Origin: Seriola aureovittata
Lineage: Eukaryota > Chordata > Actinopteri > Carangiformes > Carangidae
DNA length: 64,000 nucleotides
Assembly (NCBI RefSeq): GCF_021018895.1
Contig: NC_079365.1
Coordinates: 4,047,501-4,111,500, forward strand
Direction of reading: 5' to 3'
Made by a program: the position numbers and the translations under genes. The notes under the pieces were generated by a model that had not been told where the DNA came from, searched no databases, and saw nothing but the letters and a program-made list of their open reading frames with translations. Positions within the stretch are counted from its first letter, which is position 1. The number at the start of each line of letters is the position of its first letter. This document shows positions 13,290-25,000 of this stretch, piece after piece.

Positions 13290-13480
13290 AGGGAGCTTAT
13301 GTTTTCACCTGTGTCTGTCTATCTGCCAGCAAAAAGTACTGACTGATTTGCACCAAACCTGGTGGAGGGGTGGGGCATGGGCAAGGGAAGAACCCAATGC
13401 ATTTTGGTGGTGGATCTGGTTAATGGGGCGGACCCAGGAAATTTTTTTTTATCACTTTCCAAAGTCCCCCACCTCTGCAA
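13290..13480. repeat. Dispersed repeat ('aacctggtggaggggtgggg')
   Basis: It contains 'gcaccaaacctggtggaggg', 'gggcatgggcaagggaagaa' and 'ggggcggacccaggaa' followed by a T run. I recall this string as a widespread fish repeat. It has no coding content and its boundaries are approximate. Confidence 0.5.
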
Positions 13481-13559
13481 TGCAGCAGAATGGCAGCTGT
13501 CAGTGTTGATATGATTATATAAGATATTATTGGATTATTACTAATGTATAAACATGTAA

Positions 13560-13760
13560 GCAGCATTGTAATGGGTGCAGTTTGTCAAAGTGGAGCTGAA
13601 GTTAAAGAGGTAGTTCGAGTTACTTGACAAAGGGTTGTGGGAGGTACGTATCTAGTCAGTGTAGGGCGTAGATTCAGGTCGGCGCCCTACCAGTTTGGAG
13701 ACGCAGGTAGGAGTACTACTGCTGTAGACAGGAACAGCAGAAAAATTTTGTTTTAGCCAT
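13560..13760. repeat. Probable dispersed repeat ('gcgccctaccag')
   Basis: It includes 'gtgtagggcgtagattcagg' and 'cggcgccctaccagtttgga', a CpG-rich word set out of place in the AT-rich surroundings. Repeat identity is recalled and uncertain. Confidence 0.35.
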
Positions 13761-14870
13761 TAAACCCTTAAAAAAATGCCCACTGATGTACAGTATGTGG
13801 TGAATATTTTCACCGCTTTATCTTGCTGTAAAAAAGGCCTATGGTGCATGTCACAAATGTGCTTATGTGTAGGAAAATGAAGGTTGAGAAATTGTAATGC
13901 CAAAGGAAAAGCCTGTTTGAAATCTTCACTTTTGAGGCCCATCTAAGCAAAAAGTTATAATAAATCATCAACAACAAAAAATAAAAAGATATGTATTGGT
14001 TCAGAAAGACAAACATTCCTAAATCACAATAAACAATAAACTGTCTCTACAGAACTGATTTGAAGGGGAAGTGACGGAACAGGTAATGAGAAAGCTTCCA
14101 GATAGCTAACATTAGCTAACACAGTTTCACACTGTACTTTACTGTTGAAATAAAAATGCATAGAAAAGCTCTCAGGTAAAAATGAATAATGAAATGGTTT
14201 AACTACATATTCTTAAAGACGTTTTGTTTTTAGTTGTCATGGTAGCCAACTACTACATTAGCTAGCAATTTAGCTCGAGCTGGCTCGCTCTGATTCTACG
14301 AGCCCTGGTTTACAGTACACATTTCATGGGAAACGTAATGTAAGTGATAATAAGAAATGAGTGTAGTCCACTAAGGTGAGCTAGATCCAGGGTGTTGGTA
14401 TTATGCATGCTTGCCAACTGGTTAGCTTTATTGACACTTGATGGAACTGAGCTATAGTTAACAAAATATTTTTCTTCTTTGTTTTTCCTTCAAGTCAAAA
14501 TGTCTGCTGTGAAAAAGTCTGACTGTCCTCCTTTAAAACAACGAGGCCATAGGTCGTCTGTGCAGCAGGTTATTATGACCTATGTTTTGTTGTTAGGCGA
14601 CATCTAGTGGCAGTAAAGGGGGTGTGAAGTGACTTAGTATAATGAAAACACAAGAATATGACACAGGAGAGCGGTGTTCAATTCCCATGTGAAAGTAGCA
14701 GTTTATGTTGTTTCTATTATCCATGACCGTCAAAAGTTAGACGCATTGTTATTATTGTAACCATGACAACAAAGATTTTCTAGTGTTGAGGAAGTACTTA
14801 TTTCATCCCAAATCACAATCTTTTCCTAAACCTAATCAAGCCATCACTGTTGTTATAATAACCTATGGTG
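13761..14870. other. Intergenic, no gene seen
   Basis: No gene was recognised. A short block near 14590-14625 ('ggcgacatctagtggcagta') resembles a common teleost repeat terminus, but no partner end was found. Confidence 0.5.
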
Positions 14871-14874
14871 ACGA

Positions 14875-15060
14875 AGATCGGTACGCCGCTCTCAGTACAG
14901 TCGGTGTTTATGATTGTAATTCATGACAACCAAGGTCCGGTACACCTGCCGCCATAGGGGCGCTGTTTCAGGAGACACTCCAATGGGTCGTATCAGAAGG
15001 TTGAAAAAACCACCTGTATGGTTGTTCAGGTTGAAGGAGTTGTTAAAAAGGTCTGATACA
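14875..15060 (+). repeat. Dispersed repeat, copy related to 24.90-25.00 kb
   Basis: It shares 'tttcaggagacactcc', 'gggtcgtatcaga', 'ggttg' and 'gttgttcaggttg' in order with the copy at about 24905-24990. The two copies confirm repetitiveness. The family is not identified. Confidence 0.75.
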
Positions 15061-15600
15061 AAGGATCGCAGAGGAATTTCACCATGCTACTTCCTCGTGT
15101 GACGTAACTCGTAATTAGAAAACAACTATAGCATTAATCATAGGTATGCAACTTAATGCATAGTGCAAGTGGGAATAAAAAACTGCTTAATATCCCTTGC
15201 TGCTGCTGTCCATAGAAAATACAGCAGGGATTAATTACTCTAAAGATCAACAGTTAAATCCAGTAAGACATAGATAATCTCCAGCGTGCTGAGAGGTACT
15301 GCCACTGCAGAGGAGGTGGTGAGTGTGGGAGGGGATTGGCTACGGTAGGGGGGTGGGGAGGGAGGGTGGATGAAGTGGTGACTCAGGGAAGACACTTGAA
15401 GTTACCCATCCTGTTGGCCTCGCCCTTGACGCTGACAGTGCTGTTGCCCTTGCACTTGAAGAATGTCAGATCCTTGTGTGTCTTATGTGTGTGTGTGGGA
15501 GCAGCATCGCCGGGATGGAGACACTTGGATGGCAGTCACCATGACAGGGTCAGCAAGGAGGGAGAGCACTGACACTGACATCAGTCGACCTCTGATGACC
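15061..15600. other. Intergenic, no gene seen
   Basis: A G-rich segment (15320-15375) with 'gggg' runs, then mixed sequence. No gene was recognised. Confidence 0.55.
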
Positions 15601-15604
15601 GCTC

Positions 15605-15607
<3 letters not shown>

Positions 15608-15654
<47 letters not shown>

Positions 15655-15656
15655 CT

Positions 15657-15692
<36 letters not shown>
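15608..15692. repeat. Double (CA)n microsatellite
   Basis: Two CA runs (15608-15650 and 15661-15692) are separated by 'tagactcacg'. The frames that cross them are repeat artefacts. Confidence 0.97.
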
Positions 15693-15694
<2 letters not shown>

Positions 15695-17280
15695 CGTGCT
15701 TCTTGTTCAAACACATTCAGACAAAGTTACACAGGACGACAGTTAGCTGAACAGTGAAAGAAAATCAGTTTGGATTCGTCATACGTGTTTAAAATCGTTA
15801 CCTAGGAAAACGTTTTTGATTTCAAATAGTGAATTATTCTCTTTATTCCTCACTGAGTTTGTTGGAGCTGTAAAAAGAAACGGTGTTTAAAGTGATAAAT
15901 CATGAGCAGTATAAGACTAGAAGCTCATTCACATCTAGAATAATGTTTCTGTAACAACACAAAGGTTTAAGGCTCCGAGTGTTCCCACTTTGACAATAAT
16001 TATAAAGTCATCTGAAAAGGCAACATTTGGTCCCAGAGCAATTTTGTTTGATGCATTCATAGTAAAACATTTTCAGTCAAGCAAATTAAACCTGAAGAGA
16101 AAGGAAGTGGCAGGATTTGGAGGCAGCAGGATGAGTTTTTAAGCTTTGTGTGCCAAAGACGTTACAGATATTACTGTAGCAGTGTGAAAGCTGCAGCCAC
16201 AATACACTGTACCATCATTGTAAGACGCTGATAAGCGGGTGGGTTTGGGTTAAGGGTTCTACTTACTTTACATAATTTAATTCCAGATATTTAAATTCTC
16301 TCTGAGGCTATTTGTTTGAGCCTTCTGCTTGGTTGCACCGGAGACTCCTGGAGGCTAAGGAGGCTAAAGGGGTCGCCACGGGTCAGTGGGCTGCACCCAG
16401 TCGGCATACCTGAAAGGGTGAAGGCGTTTAAAGACTTATCTGCTGCACCGGACAGCTGTGTCACACGCTCACAGCGAACATGACCAAAAAAAAAAAAAAA
16501 AAACAGGTGAAAGAGGTTTGATTTTGTGAATTTGTATTGTCAGGTGAATATTACTTTATCATTTCACAAGTCATCAAGTTTCTCTGTGTGACTCATAGGA
16601 GGCAGGTAGCTAGCATGGGATCTTTCTACAGTCACATTGCCTGAAGTGAAGGTAGAAATTGGAGGCTGTAAAAATAGCTTCTCAGCGAGAGTAAAGGTTT
16701 CATTCTTAACTTTCAGGGGGCATTCTTGGGATCACACACAGGGCAGCAAATCGCGCTAACACACTGTTGGCTTAAAGCTTGTGTCGGTTTTCACTTGTTT
16801 CGTCATCGTCAGTGACATCAATGTCAATCTAATTTGATTCACCGGTGCAAGACAATAAAACATAAACAGCTATATTGTCCTATAAAATGAAGGATGCATG
16901 CCTCATGTCTCATTTGAAATTCTGTATCTACAAGGTGTAGATACAAAAAAATTGATATCATATAACTATATAATTTGGATTTGTATCTGTAGCATACATC
17001 CTGAAGCTGCATGACAGGTAAAAGTGATATGTTTTGAAAGCAGTGAAGAGCCAAGACCAAAAACTTATGACAATATTAAACATGTCGGAACATTGACACG
17101 AAAAAAAAGACTGACTTAATAAGTTTGGAACGACCGATCTGTGACAGTGAAATTACTTGAAAAGTTATTTGGTGTAAGGCTGGGATTAATTTAATTTAAT
17201 CTTAATTTATTAAAAGCCTTACATTGAAAACTTAACTTAAAGAACGACAGTATTACCAGTTAAAATAAATCTACTCAGTA
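15693..17280. other. Intergenic, no gene seen
   Basis: No gene was recognised. A poly(A) run ends near 16503 after 'catgacc'. No clear retroposon body precedes it. Confidence 0.5.
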
Positions 17281-17304
17281 TGCAGAATGCCCTGTTCTGT
17301 TATC

Positions 17305-17351
17305 ATTGGGTAGGGTCCAAAGTGTTCTCAGACTTTTGGACCCCACTGTAT
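17305..17351 (-). mobile_element. Tc1/mariner-type terminus (fragment)
   Basis: The string 'ttttggaccccactgtata' is the outward end of a Tc1-like inverted repeat abutting TA, preceded by 'tgttctcaga'. No opposite end was found nearby, so this is a solitary terminus or a deleted copy. Confidence 0.55.
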
Positions 17352-18090
17352 ATAAAATATTACATTATTGGATTGTTATTACAGATGCATTCACATATAG
17401 GCAATTTCTTCATTTCCGCAACTGGTTGAGGTGGAGCTGATTTTATATTGTAGTTTATGTAGTTTTATCTGTAGAATTTCAAAAACTGTTATAGGTTGAT
17501 CATAAGGTGTGTGTGGAAAATATTATTCTATACAGTAAGTGTGTCTGTCAGAGGAGTGCAGAGGAGTAAAAAAACAGTAAATATTTTTCTTCTAAAATGT
17601 AGAAGAGAATAAGTGTGAAGTATTTTGAGTGTGAGGTTAAACCTCCAGCAAGTTATCCTCACAACATTGTCACACTAGTGTTATTGAGTTATTTGGTCAA
17701 ATAGATCATTATATTTGACTTTGTCAATATCACTATAGCCTTAACACTTCACATTTATTAACACGTGTCCTTGCAGTCGCACTCTGACTGACTGAGCTCG
17801 TGAAGAGCTGCTGAGTACACTTGGTGTAACATTAAGTCCAGGAATAAGAATGTAAAAGGTGATAGATAGCAGCAGGTAAGAAGTTACACCCAGCAGCCCT
17901 CACTGTGGAGCAGGGACAGGCACTGTTATTGGTTATATAGTGTGAACTTATTGTCATGGTTATCACTCTAGATGTTAATGGACTTTATATGGAGAGGGAG
18001 ATGAATAGAGAGAGACTGCTAAGACAGTAATGTCCTCCTCTTAATTTTTAACCTTGACCTACCTATCGTGCTCCTGAGGTAACCACGGCC
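17352..18090. other. Intergenic, no gene seen
   Basis: AT-rich, no gene recognised. Confidence 0.55.
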
Positions 18091-18098
18091 ACCGTAAT

Positions 18099-18099
<1 letters not shown>

Positions 18100-18174
<75 letters not shown>
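18100..18174. repeat. Long (CA)n microsatellite
   Basis: About 37 uninterrupted CA units. Confidence 0.98.
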
Positions 18175-18176
<2 letters not shown>

Positions 18177-19315
18177 AAAAGATGGATTCTGCAGAGGAGG
18201 TCATTTATAATTAGTTACACAGCGTGACAGTCATCCTGCTCCACCACACACAATCAAAGACAACTCACAGCATACAGCATCCACTGCATGCACAATAGCA
18301 ATCAGTTTTCAAGGTAATCAAGTCATCACATTTTTAATAATGCATCTCCCACTGGGGGACAGTGTACAACCATGTAGGCTGAATATGAGATAATAAGCAA
18401 AAAAAACTGATAAAAAGCGACCCATTACACTCACAATTTGCTTCTACATTGCACTTTTAACATCATTTTTTTTCCTGCCCTGCAGCAGCAGCAGTGTGTG
18501 TGCTTTCAGTAGAGTGAGGCTGTCAGAGAGTGTGACAGCTCTATACCACGACGCCAGCAGGGAGACAGGTTGTTGCAGAAAGCCTGGAGAGAGCTGTGGG
18601 CTAATGCTCAGCAGCTGCAGTCAACAATGGAGCTATGGACCTCTTTCTTCCTCCAAACCAAGCCTTGGTTTGCTGCTCTGCAGATGAGTCTGAGCTCTGA
18701 CTCTCAGCTATTTCTCCTACCTGCTTCCCCTAATCTGCTCCCCTGCCTACATCTTAATGCTGGTTGGTTGGATCGTCTCTCTCCTCGTCTTTCTTTTCGT
18801 GCATGCAATGAATCTTATTTCTTGCATGTGCCTTGTGTCTCTCTATGTGAACAGGGCCTAAAATGCAGCATCTTTTGCTTGGTCTTTTTCGGACCTGACA
18901 CGGTTCAGGTCTATAGGTTCATGAGGGATCTGGTGTGAAATTCAGCTACATTATCTGTTTTGAGGTCAAGAACATCTGATGTGCCAGAATTGGCAACTGC
19001 AGATGAAAACCTCAGACACTGTCAAGAAATGATTTCTAAAATATAACTAATCTAGGGCATGACCAGGACAAGTGTGTCAGGTCTCCCAGGGAATGAGAAC
19101 ATTGCATCAAAGAACTCACAGGTCTCTGGGTAAATTTGGGTCAATAAAGTTTGTTCCCCAAACTCTCCATTGTGGGAGGAGTTCCTCACATGTGTTCTGG
19201 GATCCCTCTCAGCAGTCCCGTAGGGATGTGTGTGGAATAAATGAATAAAGAAATAGAATAATTTGATTTAAAAATGATTAGATTTCTCTGACATTGTTAG
19301 ATACCTGTACAATCC
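18175..19315. other. Intergenic, no gene seen
   Basis: The frame at 18570-18938 (122 codons) has no recognised domain and no supporting splice sites. I leave it as non-coding. Confidence 0.5.
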
Positions 19316-19319
19316 AACA

Positions 19320-19460
19320 GCCAGTGCTGGGAAATGTGTACAGATCCTTTTTTTGAATAAAAGTAATAATACAACAGTGTAAAAGTTCTCCATTCAAAAT
19401 TTACTCACATCACAGTACAGTGTAATCAGCAAAATGTTCATACCTATAAATCGTTTATAT
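19320..19460. repeat. Dispersed 'acttaagtac' type repeat fragment
   Basis: It begins 'ccagtgctgggaaatgtgta' and includes 'tccattcaaaatttactca' and 'cagcaaaatgt', shared with 12.90 kb. No coding content. Confidence 0.55.
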
Positions 19461-19605
19461 TCATGGATTATTGTTAAAGACACATTGATTGAGGCAGAAC
19501 AAATTTTAACTACTTTGTATAACATTGCAAAAAGTTCAGTCTTTCAGTTCAATACAGGTAAATCTGCTAAAAAAGGTGACTGACTCACACAACTGCAGTT
19601 ACAGA

Positions 19606-19629
19606 GCACACACACACACACACACACAT
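19606..19629. repeat. Short (CA)n run
   Basis: About 12 CA units inside otherwise unannotated DNA. Confidence 0.9.
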
Positions 19630-19879
19630 AGACAGACACCGACACAGGGGAGAAAGAGTGAGCTGTTAGCTGCCATGCAGACTGGTAAAATGGATTTGTC
19701 ACGTTTCATCCCTGGGTTGTTGCTTCTGTCAGTGTCTGAGACTCTTCGATTGTTGGTTGTGTGTTTTTAAAACTTATTTCAGGGCTGCAGCTCACTCTTT
19801 TATCCCCAAGTGTATTGTAGCCCCATTGTTTCTGGTTTAACAGCACCGTGCTGAGCAGGTGACAGGTCCATTACAGTGT

Positions 19880-20060
19880 CTGTGTTTTGAAAGACAGAAA
19901 ATGTGCGGAAATTAGCAGTTCACCCAGGCGTTTACATCAACACATCTAAGCCAGAGCCGATTAAAACTGCAGAGTCATTTGCCCACGTGATTGAATGCTG
20001 ATTGTACCCTTTTCCATTGCTGACAAAAGCCAGATGTTAGCGAATCTTAGTGGGGTTTTT
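19880..20060. promoter_or_regulatory. Possible conserved non-coding segment
   Basis: Complex, repeat-free sequence with balanced composition, including 'cccacgtgattgaatgctga' (an E-box CACGTG) and 'gccgattaaaact'. The call is by texture only. Confidence 0.2.
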
Positions 20061-20610
20061 TGACTAGTGGAAAAGGGGCTTTAAAAAGAAATTTCTGTCT
20101 TGAATCCTTAAAAACTTTATTTCCTGATTAAATCCTGTCCAATAAAAACTGTATATTCAAACAAGAATGAACAAGGTGCTCCCTGCAGAGGAAGGTGTTT
20201 CACATATTTTGAGAAAATTAGAAAAAAACTTTTTTTTTTTTTTGCAGTGAAGAAATTTACAAGTATTTCAGTCTCCATATGCTTTGTATGAAAAATTCTT
20301 GACTAAACTCTTGAATAAATGGAGTGAAAAGTACAAGATTTCCCTCAGAAATCCAGTGGCGTAAGGAACATAAATTCTGGAGGCAGCAAAACAAACTATT
20401 GTCATTTTAATAAAGATCTCAGGTAATAACTGACTAATGGTCCGATTTTATGCTGCATGGGTTGGCAAACAGCAGTGCACAGAGAAAGGAGTTTCCTCAC
20501 TGAGAGGCTGGAGGTGTGCAGCTCTTTATCTAACAGCTCACTGTGGCTGCTCTGTCTTTTTCCATTACTCTCTGCAATATTTAAAAAAATAACCAATGTC
20601 TTGTTATGTA
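20061..20610. other. Intergenic, no gene seen
   Basis: No gene was recognised. A T run lies at about 20230-20243. Confidence 0.5.
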
Positions 20611-20617
20611 GACACAT

Positions 20618-20760
20618 TTTCAGAATCAGAATCCGGTTTATTGCCAAGTAGGTTTTCACATACAAGGAATTTATTGTGGTGTTTTAGTGCATAACAATAA
20701 ACATCTATAGAAGAAAAAATATAAAGAAAGATAAAGCAAAAGCAAGTACTGCAAGTCAGG
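20618..20760. repeat. LINE/SINE-like 3' fragment ('cagaatcagaatccggttta')
   Basis: It starts 'tcagaatcagaatccggttt' and continues 'attgccaagtaggttttcac' and 'atacaaggaattta'. I recall this as the conserved tail of a very common teleost retroposon. It is truncated and has no frame. Confidence 0.65.
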
Positions 20761-21545
20761 TGCTTTAAATATAAATAGAAGTTTTTAAATGAATTATTTA
20801 CAATAGCAATGTGAAAAAATACCATGATGAACGAAATAGCAGGGAGTGCTAAACTTACTGACCAACACATTGCATTTCCTGTGACTACTTCATAATAAAA
20901 GTCAACTCATGTTTGTCCAGTTAAAGTTGCATCAGCAGCAACTTAATACAGCATTTTTTCAGGGAATGTCGCCACAGACACCCAGTTCATTGCAAATACC
21001 CAGTGCAAATATATACATATTGTATTACTTTCATCAGTGGGTCATAGACTCAATCACTATTGTGTAATTCAGCATTAGCTAGTGATTTAACAGACATTCA
21101 TTTACTTAAAAATCTTCATGGTTGTCTTTAAAGTAGAAGTAAAAGTTCTGAGTTACCTTCCACCAAGAGCATGAAACATCTTTCCTGAATTAAGTCAACT
21201 GGAGATTCAAAGCTCTAATGTGTAGAAAACTGTATCTCACTGTAAAACATTAGTGATTTGGGTTTTAGATTGTTTTTTCTATATCCAAACTCTATTTTAG
21301 CAGAGCTATTTGATAATGCTATAGGCATATATATATATATTTTATCATGACACATGCACACCTAAATTGGTGTTAACCAAATATATAATCAACCATTCAC
21401 AGTTTAGTAACAGGTGATGAACTGATTCAAATGAGTGAGATTCTGTAATTGAACAGCATGTGGTCGGATCATCCAACGCTGTCATCTTGTGGTAAAAAGA
21501 AAAAACTGCACTAGATGTGCATAAGGGAAGATAAAAAAAAGTGAT
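20761..21545. other. Intergenic, no gene seen
   Basis: AT-rich, with a short TA run near 21330. No gene was recognised. Confidence 0.55.
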
Positions 21546-21559
21546 TATCACAGGCCTCC

Positions 21560-21562
<3 letters not shown>

Positions 21563-21618
<56 letters not shown>

Positions 21619-21660
21619 GTGAGTGTGTGTGAGTGTGAGAGAGAGAGAGAAACAGAGAGA
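21563..21660. repeat. (GT)n followed by (GA)n
   Basis: A GT run at 21563-21616, then 'aggtgagtgtgtgtgagtg' and a GA run to about 21664. The minus-strand frame across it is an artefact. Confidence 0.95.
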
Positions 21661-21664
21661 GAGA

Positions 21665-22328
21665 GCAGATCTGTAGTGATAATACCTTCTGGAAAAGTGC
21701 CAGCCATGTTGATTTAACCTTTCTCACGAGATCTAACAGGGTGATTTTTCATATTGTGATGTTGATATTCTGCCTCATATTTGATCATTGTGAACATGCG
21801 TGTGTAATTCTTTTGTCGTTCACCTCTGTGGATGTTCAGCTGCGTTGCAGCAGCAGCTCGAATCTCATCACTCCGTGTAGCAGCATATTTCAGTGGGGGT
21901 TTTGTATGTGTGTCACAGAGCCACCCTGTCCTCTCTTTCACCCCGAAAAAACAGAAATACTCCCTCTTCATCCTGCTCTTCCTCTCCCTCTCTACCGCCC
22001 CCCATCTCCCATCTCCCTCCTCCTCCAACTGGCTTTGATCCGCCCCTGCAGCCACACTGGAAAGATGACAGCGCGAGGAAAGAGAGAGTGGAGAGGGAGG
22101 CAGCGAGGGGAGAAAGAGATGACAGCTACTCAACAAGTGTGGAGCATCAGGGAAGAGAGAGAGAGAGAGAGAGAGAAAAAGAGAGAGAGAAAAGAGAAGA
22201 GTGCTATTCTGATGATGAGCTTCACGCCATGGGAGGAGGAGGAGACATATGCAGCATCAAGAGGCACCCAAGCTGGGTTAAGCACGCACACGCTCGCTGC
22301 TCTCTTTTTAGACACACAAGCACAAACA
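21665..22328. other. Non-coding; GA-rich, CpG-containing segment
   Basis: It contains C/T-rich (21960-22025) and G/A-rich (22075-22205) blocks and some CpG. This texture is seen in 5' untranslated exons of fish genes, but I see no conserved protein. The 256-codon frame here is low-complexity and runs into the CA repeat. Confidence 0.4.
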
Positions 22329-22335
22329 CGCACAC

Positions 22336-22388
<53 letters not shown>
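22329..22388. repeat. (CA)n microsatellite
   Basis: About 30 CA units, with cg-interrupted CA runs just upstream. Confidence 0.97.
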
Positions 22389-22392
<4 letters not shown>

Positions 22393-22564
22393 TGCACAGA
22401 GTTAACTGCCTCTGTTTACCCTCAATCTGGATTGCCGGCAGTCTCCATCGCCATCTGCCCTGGTTGACACAGATGCTGGCTTGTAATACATCCAATAATA
22501 ATCATTCATAGAAAAGTAGATGCTCAAACGTTGGCAGCAGCTGTAGCCTTACACACACTAATAG

Positions 22565-23865
22565 ACCATGGAAACATATGCACCAAGTGGCAACTTCCGG
22601 GGCTGAAACATTAAGCCAACAGGAAAGTGCCAAAAACTGCAGTTCCTTGAACAGCCACTGGAGGCTGGCTCTGAAAGCGAGTCTATAGACTGCTGCAGGC
22701 ATGACGTATATTTGTACACCAACATGGAAGTTAGCATTGCCCTGATTCCACTGGCAAAAATTGGATTTTTACATTGGCTTTTAGATTACTGCAGCAAATA
22801 AGCTCTGTGACAAACAAAAGTTTATGATACTTACATGTTTTGTACATCAGGACAATCTTCACTAATGAATACTACTTTTATGATTTTTGAAGCCTAAATT
22901 CAATCAGCACAAGTAAAAAGCTAATGTTATATAATGCTATGAACCAACTACGCCACAGTCATCTGACTTCAACATCACCACCACTAGATGTGTCTTCCTG
23001 TGCCATCAACTGAATGCGAGTCTGTGCTCCTGTTTTTTGAGTGGAAATTCTCGTATTATTTTTATTTATATATTAGCACCAGTGGCGATTGCTCTAAGAC
23101 TGCAAGGGAAGTTCAGCTTCCCCTAAAATGTTAACAAAATAAGTGGTCAAATATGTGCTGTTGTGTGAACATTTCATTGACTAAATATGCTCTAGAACAC
23201 GTTCATTTTTTGTTCAGAATCAGCTGCTTATCACAGGTAACCGACACGACTTCTTCTCATTCATCCCCGCAGCGCCACAGAGCTTTACACAGTGCAGACG
23301 CCGAGCGTCTACTGGCTTCAATGGGGAAGCAGAGAGTGGGTTGTTCCACTGCAGCGAAACTAGACGGTCATAAATGCTGGGCTTTGTCCCGCCCATCGGA
23401 CGCTCAGTGTCTCTGGGGTTCTATGGGGCAGTGGGCTGGCCCGGACGCTCGGCTTCTGCATGATGATTGGAGGATCTGTCTGAGGCTGAGTCCCTTTTTG
23501 ATTGACAGCGAAATGAGCGAATCAGCGATCTTGAAGTATAAGCATCCACCGGAGCAGTTTTCAAGTTTTTCATTCCGTCGTTTGGAGTTGATCTGGAGAC
23601 GTTACTGATCCTCAGCGACTTTGTCTTTGATAAAAACGACTAGCGTTGTGTTTGGCGACTCTCTTCTGTCACTCTGCGAATTTACATTTAAATAAACGGA
23701 CACATTTTATGATGTAGGCCGAAAATGAGCTTCCCCTCCTTATAAGACCAGCAGCCGCCACTGATTAGCACTAATTAGTAGGTATCAGTGTCTGCGCTCA
23801 CTATACCTGGCTTGTTAGCTTAGTTTGTTAACTAGTATCCATCTTTATATACAGTCTATGCTATG
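22565..23865 (+). mobile_element. Composite teleost DNA element interrupted by a hAT insertion
   Basis: The left part (about 22590-22690) has 'ggctgaaacattaagccaac' and 'aaagtgccaaaaactgcagt', as in the 6.37 kb copy. The middle (22775-23010) matches the 3.95 kb repeat. The right terminus, 'catctttatatacagtctat', is at about 23841-23860. A hAT element at 23080-23763 sits inside. Without it the unit would be about 0.6 kb. Outer ends are approximate. Confidence 0.55.
23080..23763. mobile_element. Non-autonomous hAT element with perfect 8-bp target duplication
   Basis: The element starts CAGTGGCGATTGCT and ends with the inverse of CAGTGGCGGCTGCT. A subterminal 'cagcttcccct' pairs with 'gagcttcccctcc' near the other end. 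The 8 bases before it (23072-23079) and after it (23764-23771) are identical: attagcac. TIRs of CAGTGGCG with an 8-bp duplication define the hAT superfamily. The interior (684 bases) has no transposase domain. A 151-codon frame spans most of the left half but is not recognised. Confidence 0.93.
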
Positions 23866-23871
23866 CACTCA

Positions 23872-24890
23872 ATAGCATAAAGGTTGGCAATATTGAGTAT
23901 TTACATGCTATCAAGTCTGTGATATACCTTCCTCCTCTGTGCCACAGAGCTCCAGAGAGCTGACAACCATTTTCATATCAACACATTGGTAGGCCACATT
24001 GTTGCACTGCACGGTTCCTTCATTACTATAAACACAGCCACTGTAGTTTGTTTTGAATCAATCCCACATACACCGACCTGCTGCTATAATTACTTACTCG
24101 AGCACCAAATGTGGATTAATCCACAAATGAAAATAGTCCCAAACAAATGCACTATTTCCTCCTGTGTGAGTAACAGTGCTCAGCTGTTGCAGGAAATTAC
24201 ATAGCATTTTTAAAAGATTAAACTTGTGACTCATTCTGAAAGATACTGTAAATGTCTTCAGTAGGAGCCAGTGCGCTTGGGGCTGAGTGCCACAGAGAGG
24301 GTAGGAAAGTATTAACGTTGTGAGAGACAAATTAACGGGCCCATCAGACTAAAAAGTGGCACAGTGAAATTCATCTGTGCGTGCTCATGAAATAGTCAGT
24401 GCTCGAGGGTTGATAATGTTGAAGCTACTTGCAGGTTTAATTGGTGAACTGCTGCAACTGACAAGCTAACAGCTTAAACACACTTCTCTCAGAATTTTAC
24501 ATCATTTCGGTCAATAAAGACTTACTGAAGAGGGAAAAATGCACTTGCTGACAGTTGGCAAGCTAGTTAGCTTGGTCGCTAATGGCAAAATAAGTTCACA
24601 GTTTGTCCCATTCTATCCCATAAAGGCAGAGAGCGGTAACTACAGAAGTGTTGAAGTTGAGAAAAAAGGGTTTAAAGTTGCAGACCAACAGTAAAACAAA
24701 TAGAAAGGTCGTAGGCTAATGCTTTCATTTTATGTCTTATGACAACAGCTGAAAAATGCAGATACTGCATAAAGAAAATTGACTTTATTTGATTATTATT
24801 TACAGTCAATAGCTAATAATCACTTTCGTTCACAGATAACAACTAGGGGAGAAACTTAGCTTTAGTTTTAGCCAAGGCTAGTCATATTTC
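23872..24890. other. Intergenic; possible conserved segment 24.10-24.46 kb
   Basis: No gene was recognised. The part 24100-24460 is complex and repeat-free, with words such as 'ggcacagtgaaattcatctg', and could be a regulatory element. This is unsupported by alignment. Confidence 0.3.
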
Positions 24891-24899
24891 ACGAGCTAG

Positions 24900-25000
24900 G
24901 GGGGTGCTATTTCAGGAGACACTCCTTTGGGTCGTATCAGAGGGTTGTATAAAACAACCTAGTTGTTCAGGTTGGAGGACTTTTTGGTCTTTCTACATAA
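24900..25000 (+). repeat. Dispersed repeat, copy related to 14.88-15.06 kb
   Basis: The shared blocks are 'tttcaggagacactcc', 'gggtcgtatcaga' and 'gttgttcaggttg'. Confidence 0.75.

Noticed and set aside
15608..15692. CRISPR-like regular repetition
   Set aside because: It is plain CA dinucleotide repeat in vertebrate DNA. There are no repeat-spacer units anywhere in the window.
20353..20400. CAGTGGCGTAAGGAAC as the start of another hAT element
   Set aside because: No matching terminus or 8-bp duplication was found downstream. At most it is a solitary fragment.
21741..22511. 256-codon open frame, the longest in the window
   Set aside because: It is built of pyrimidine-rich, GA-rich and (CA)n sequence, overlaps open frames in two other frames and on the minus strand, and shows no domain or conserved block.
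23153..23608. 151-codon open frame
   Set aside because: It lies wholly inside the hAT element bounded by attagcac duplications. It has no transposase motif and no recognised similarity, so I do not call it a gene.
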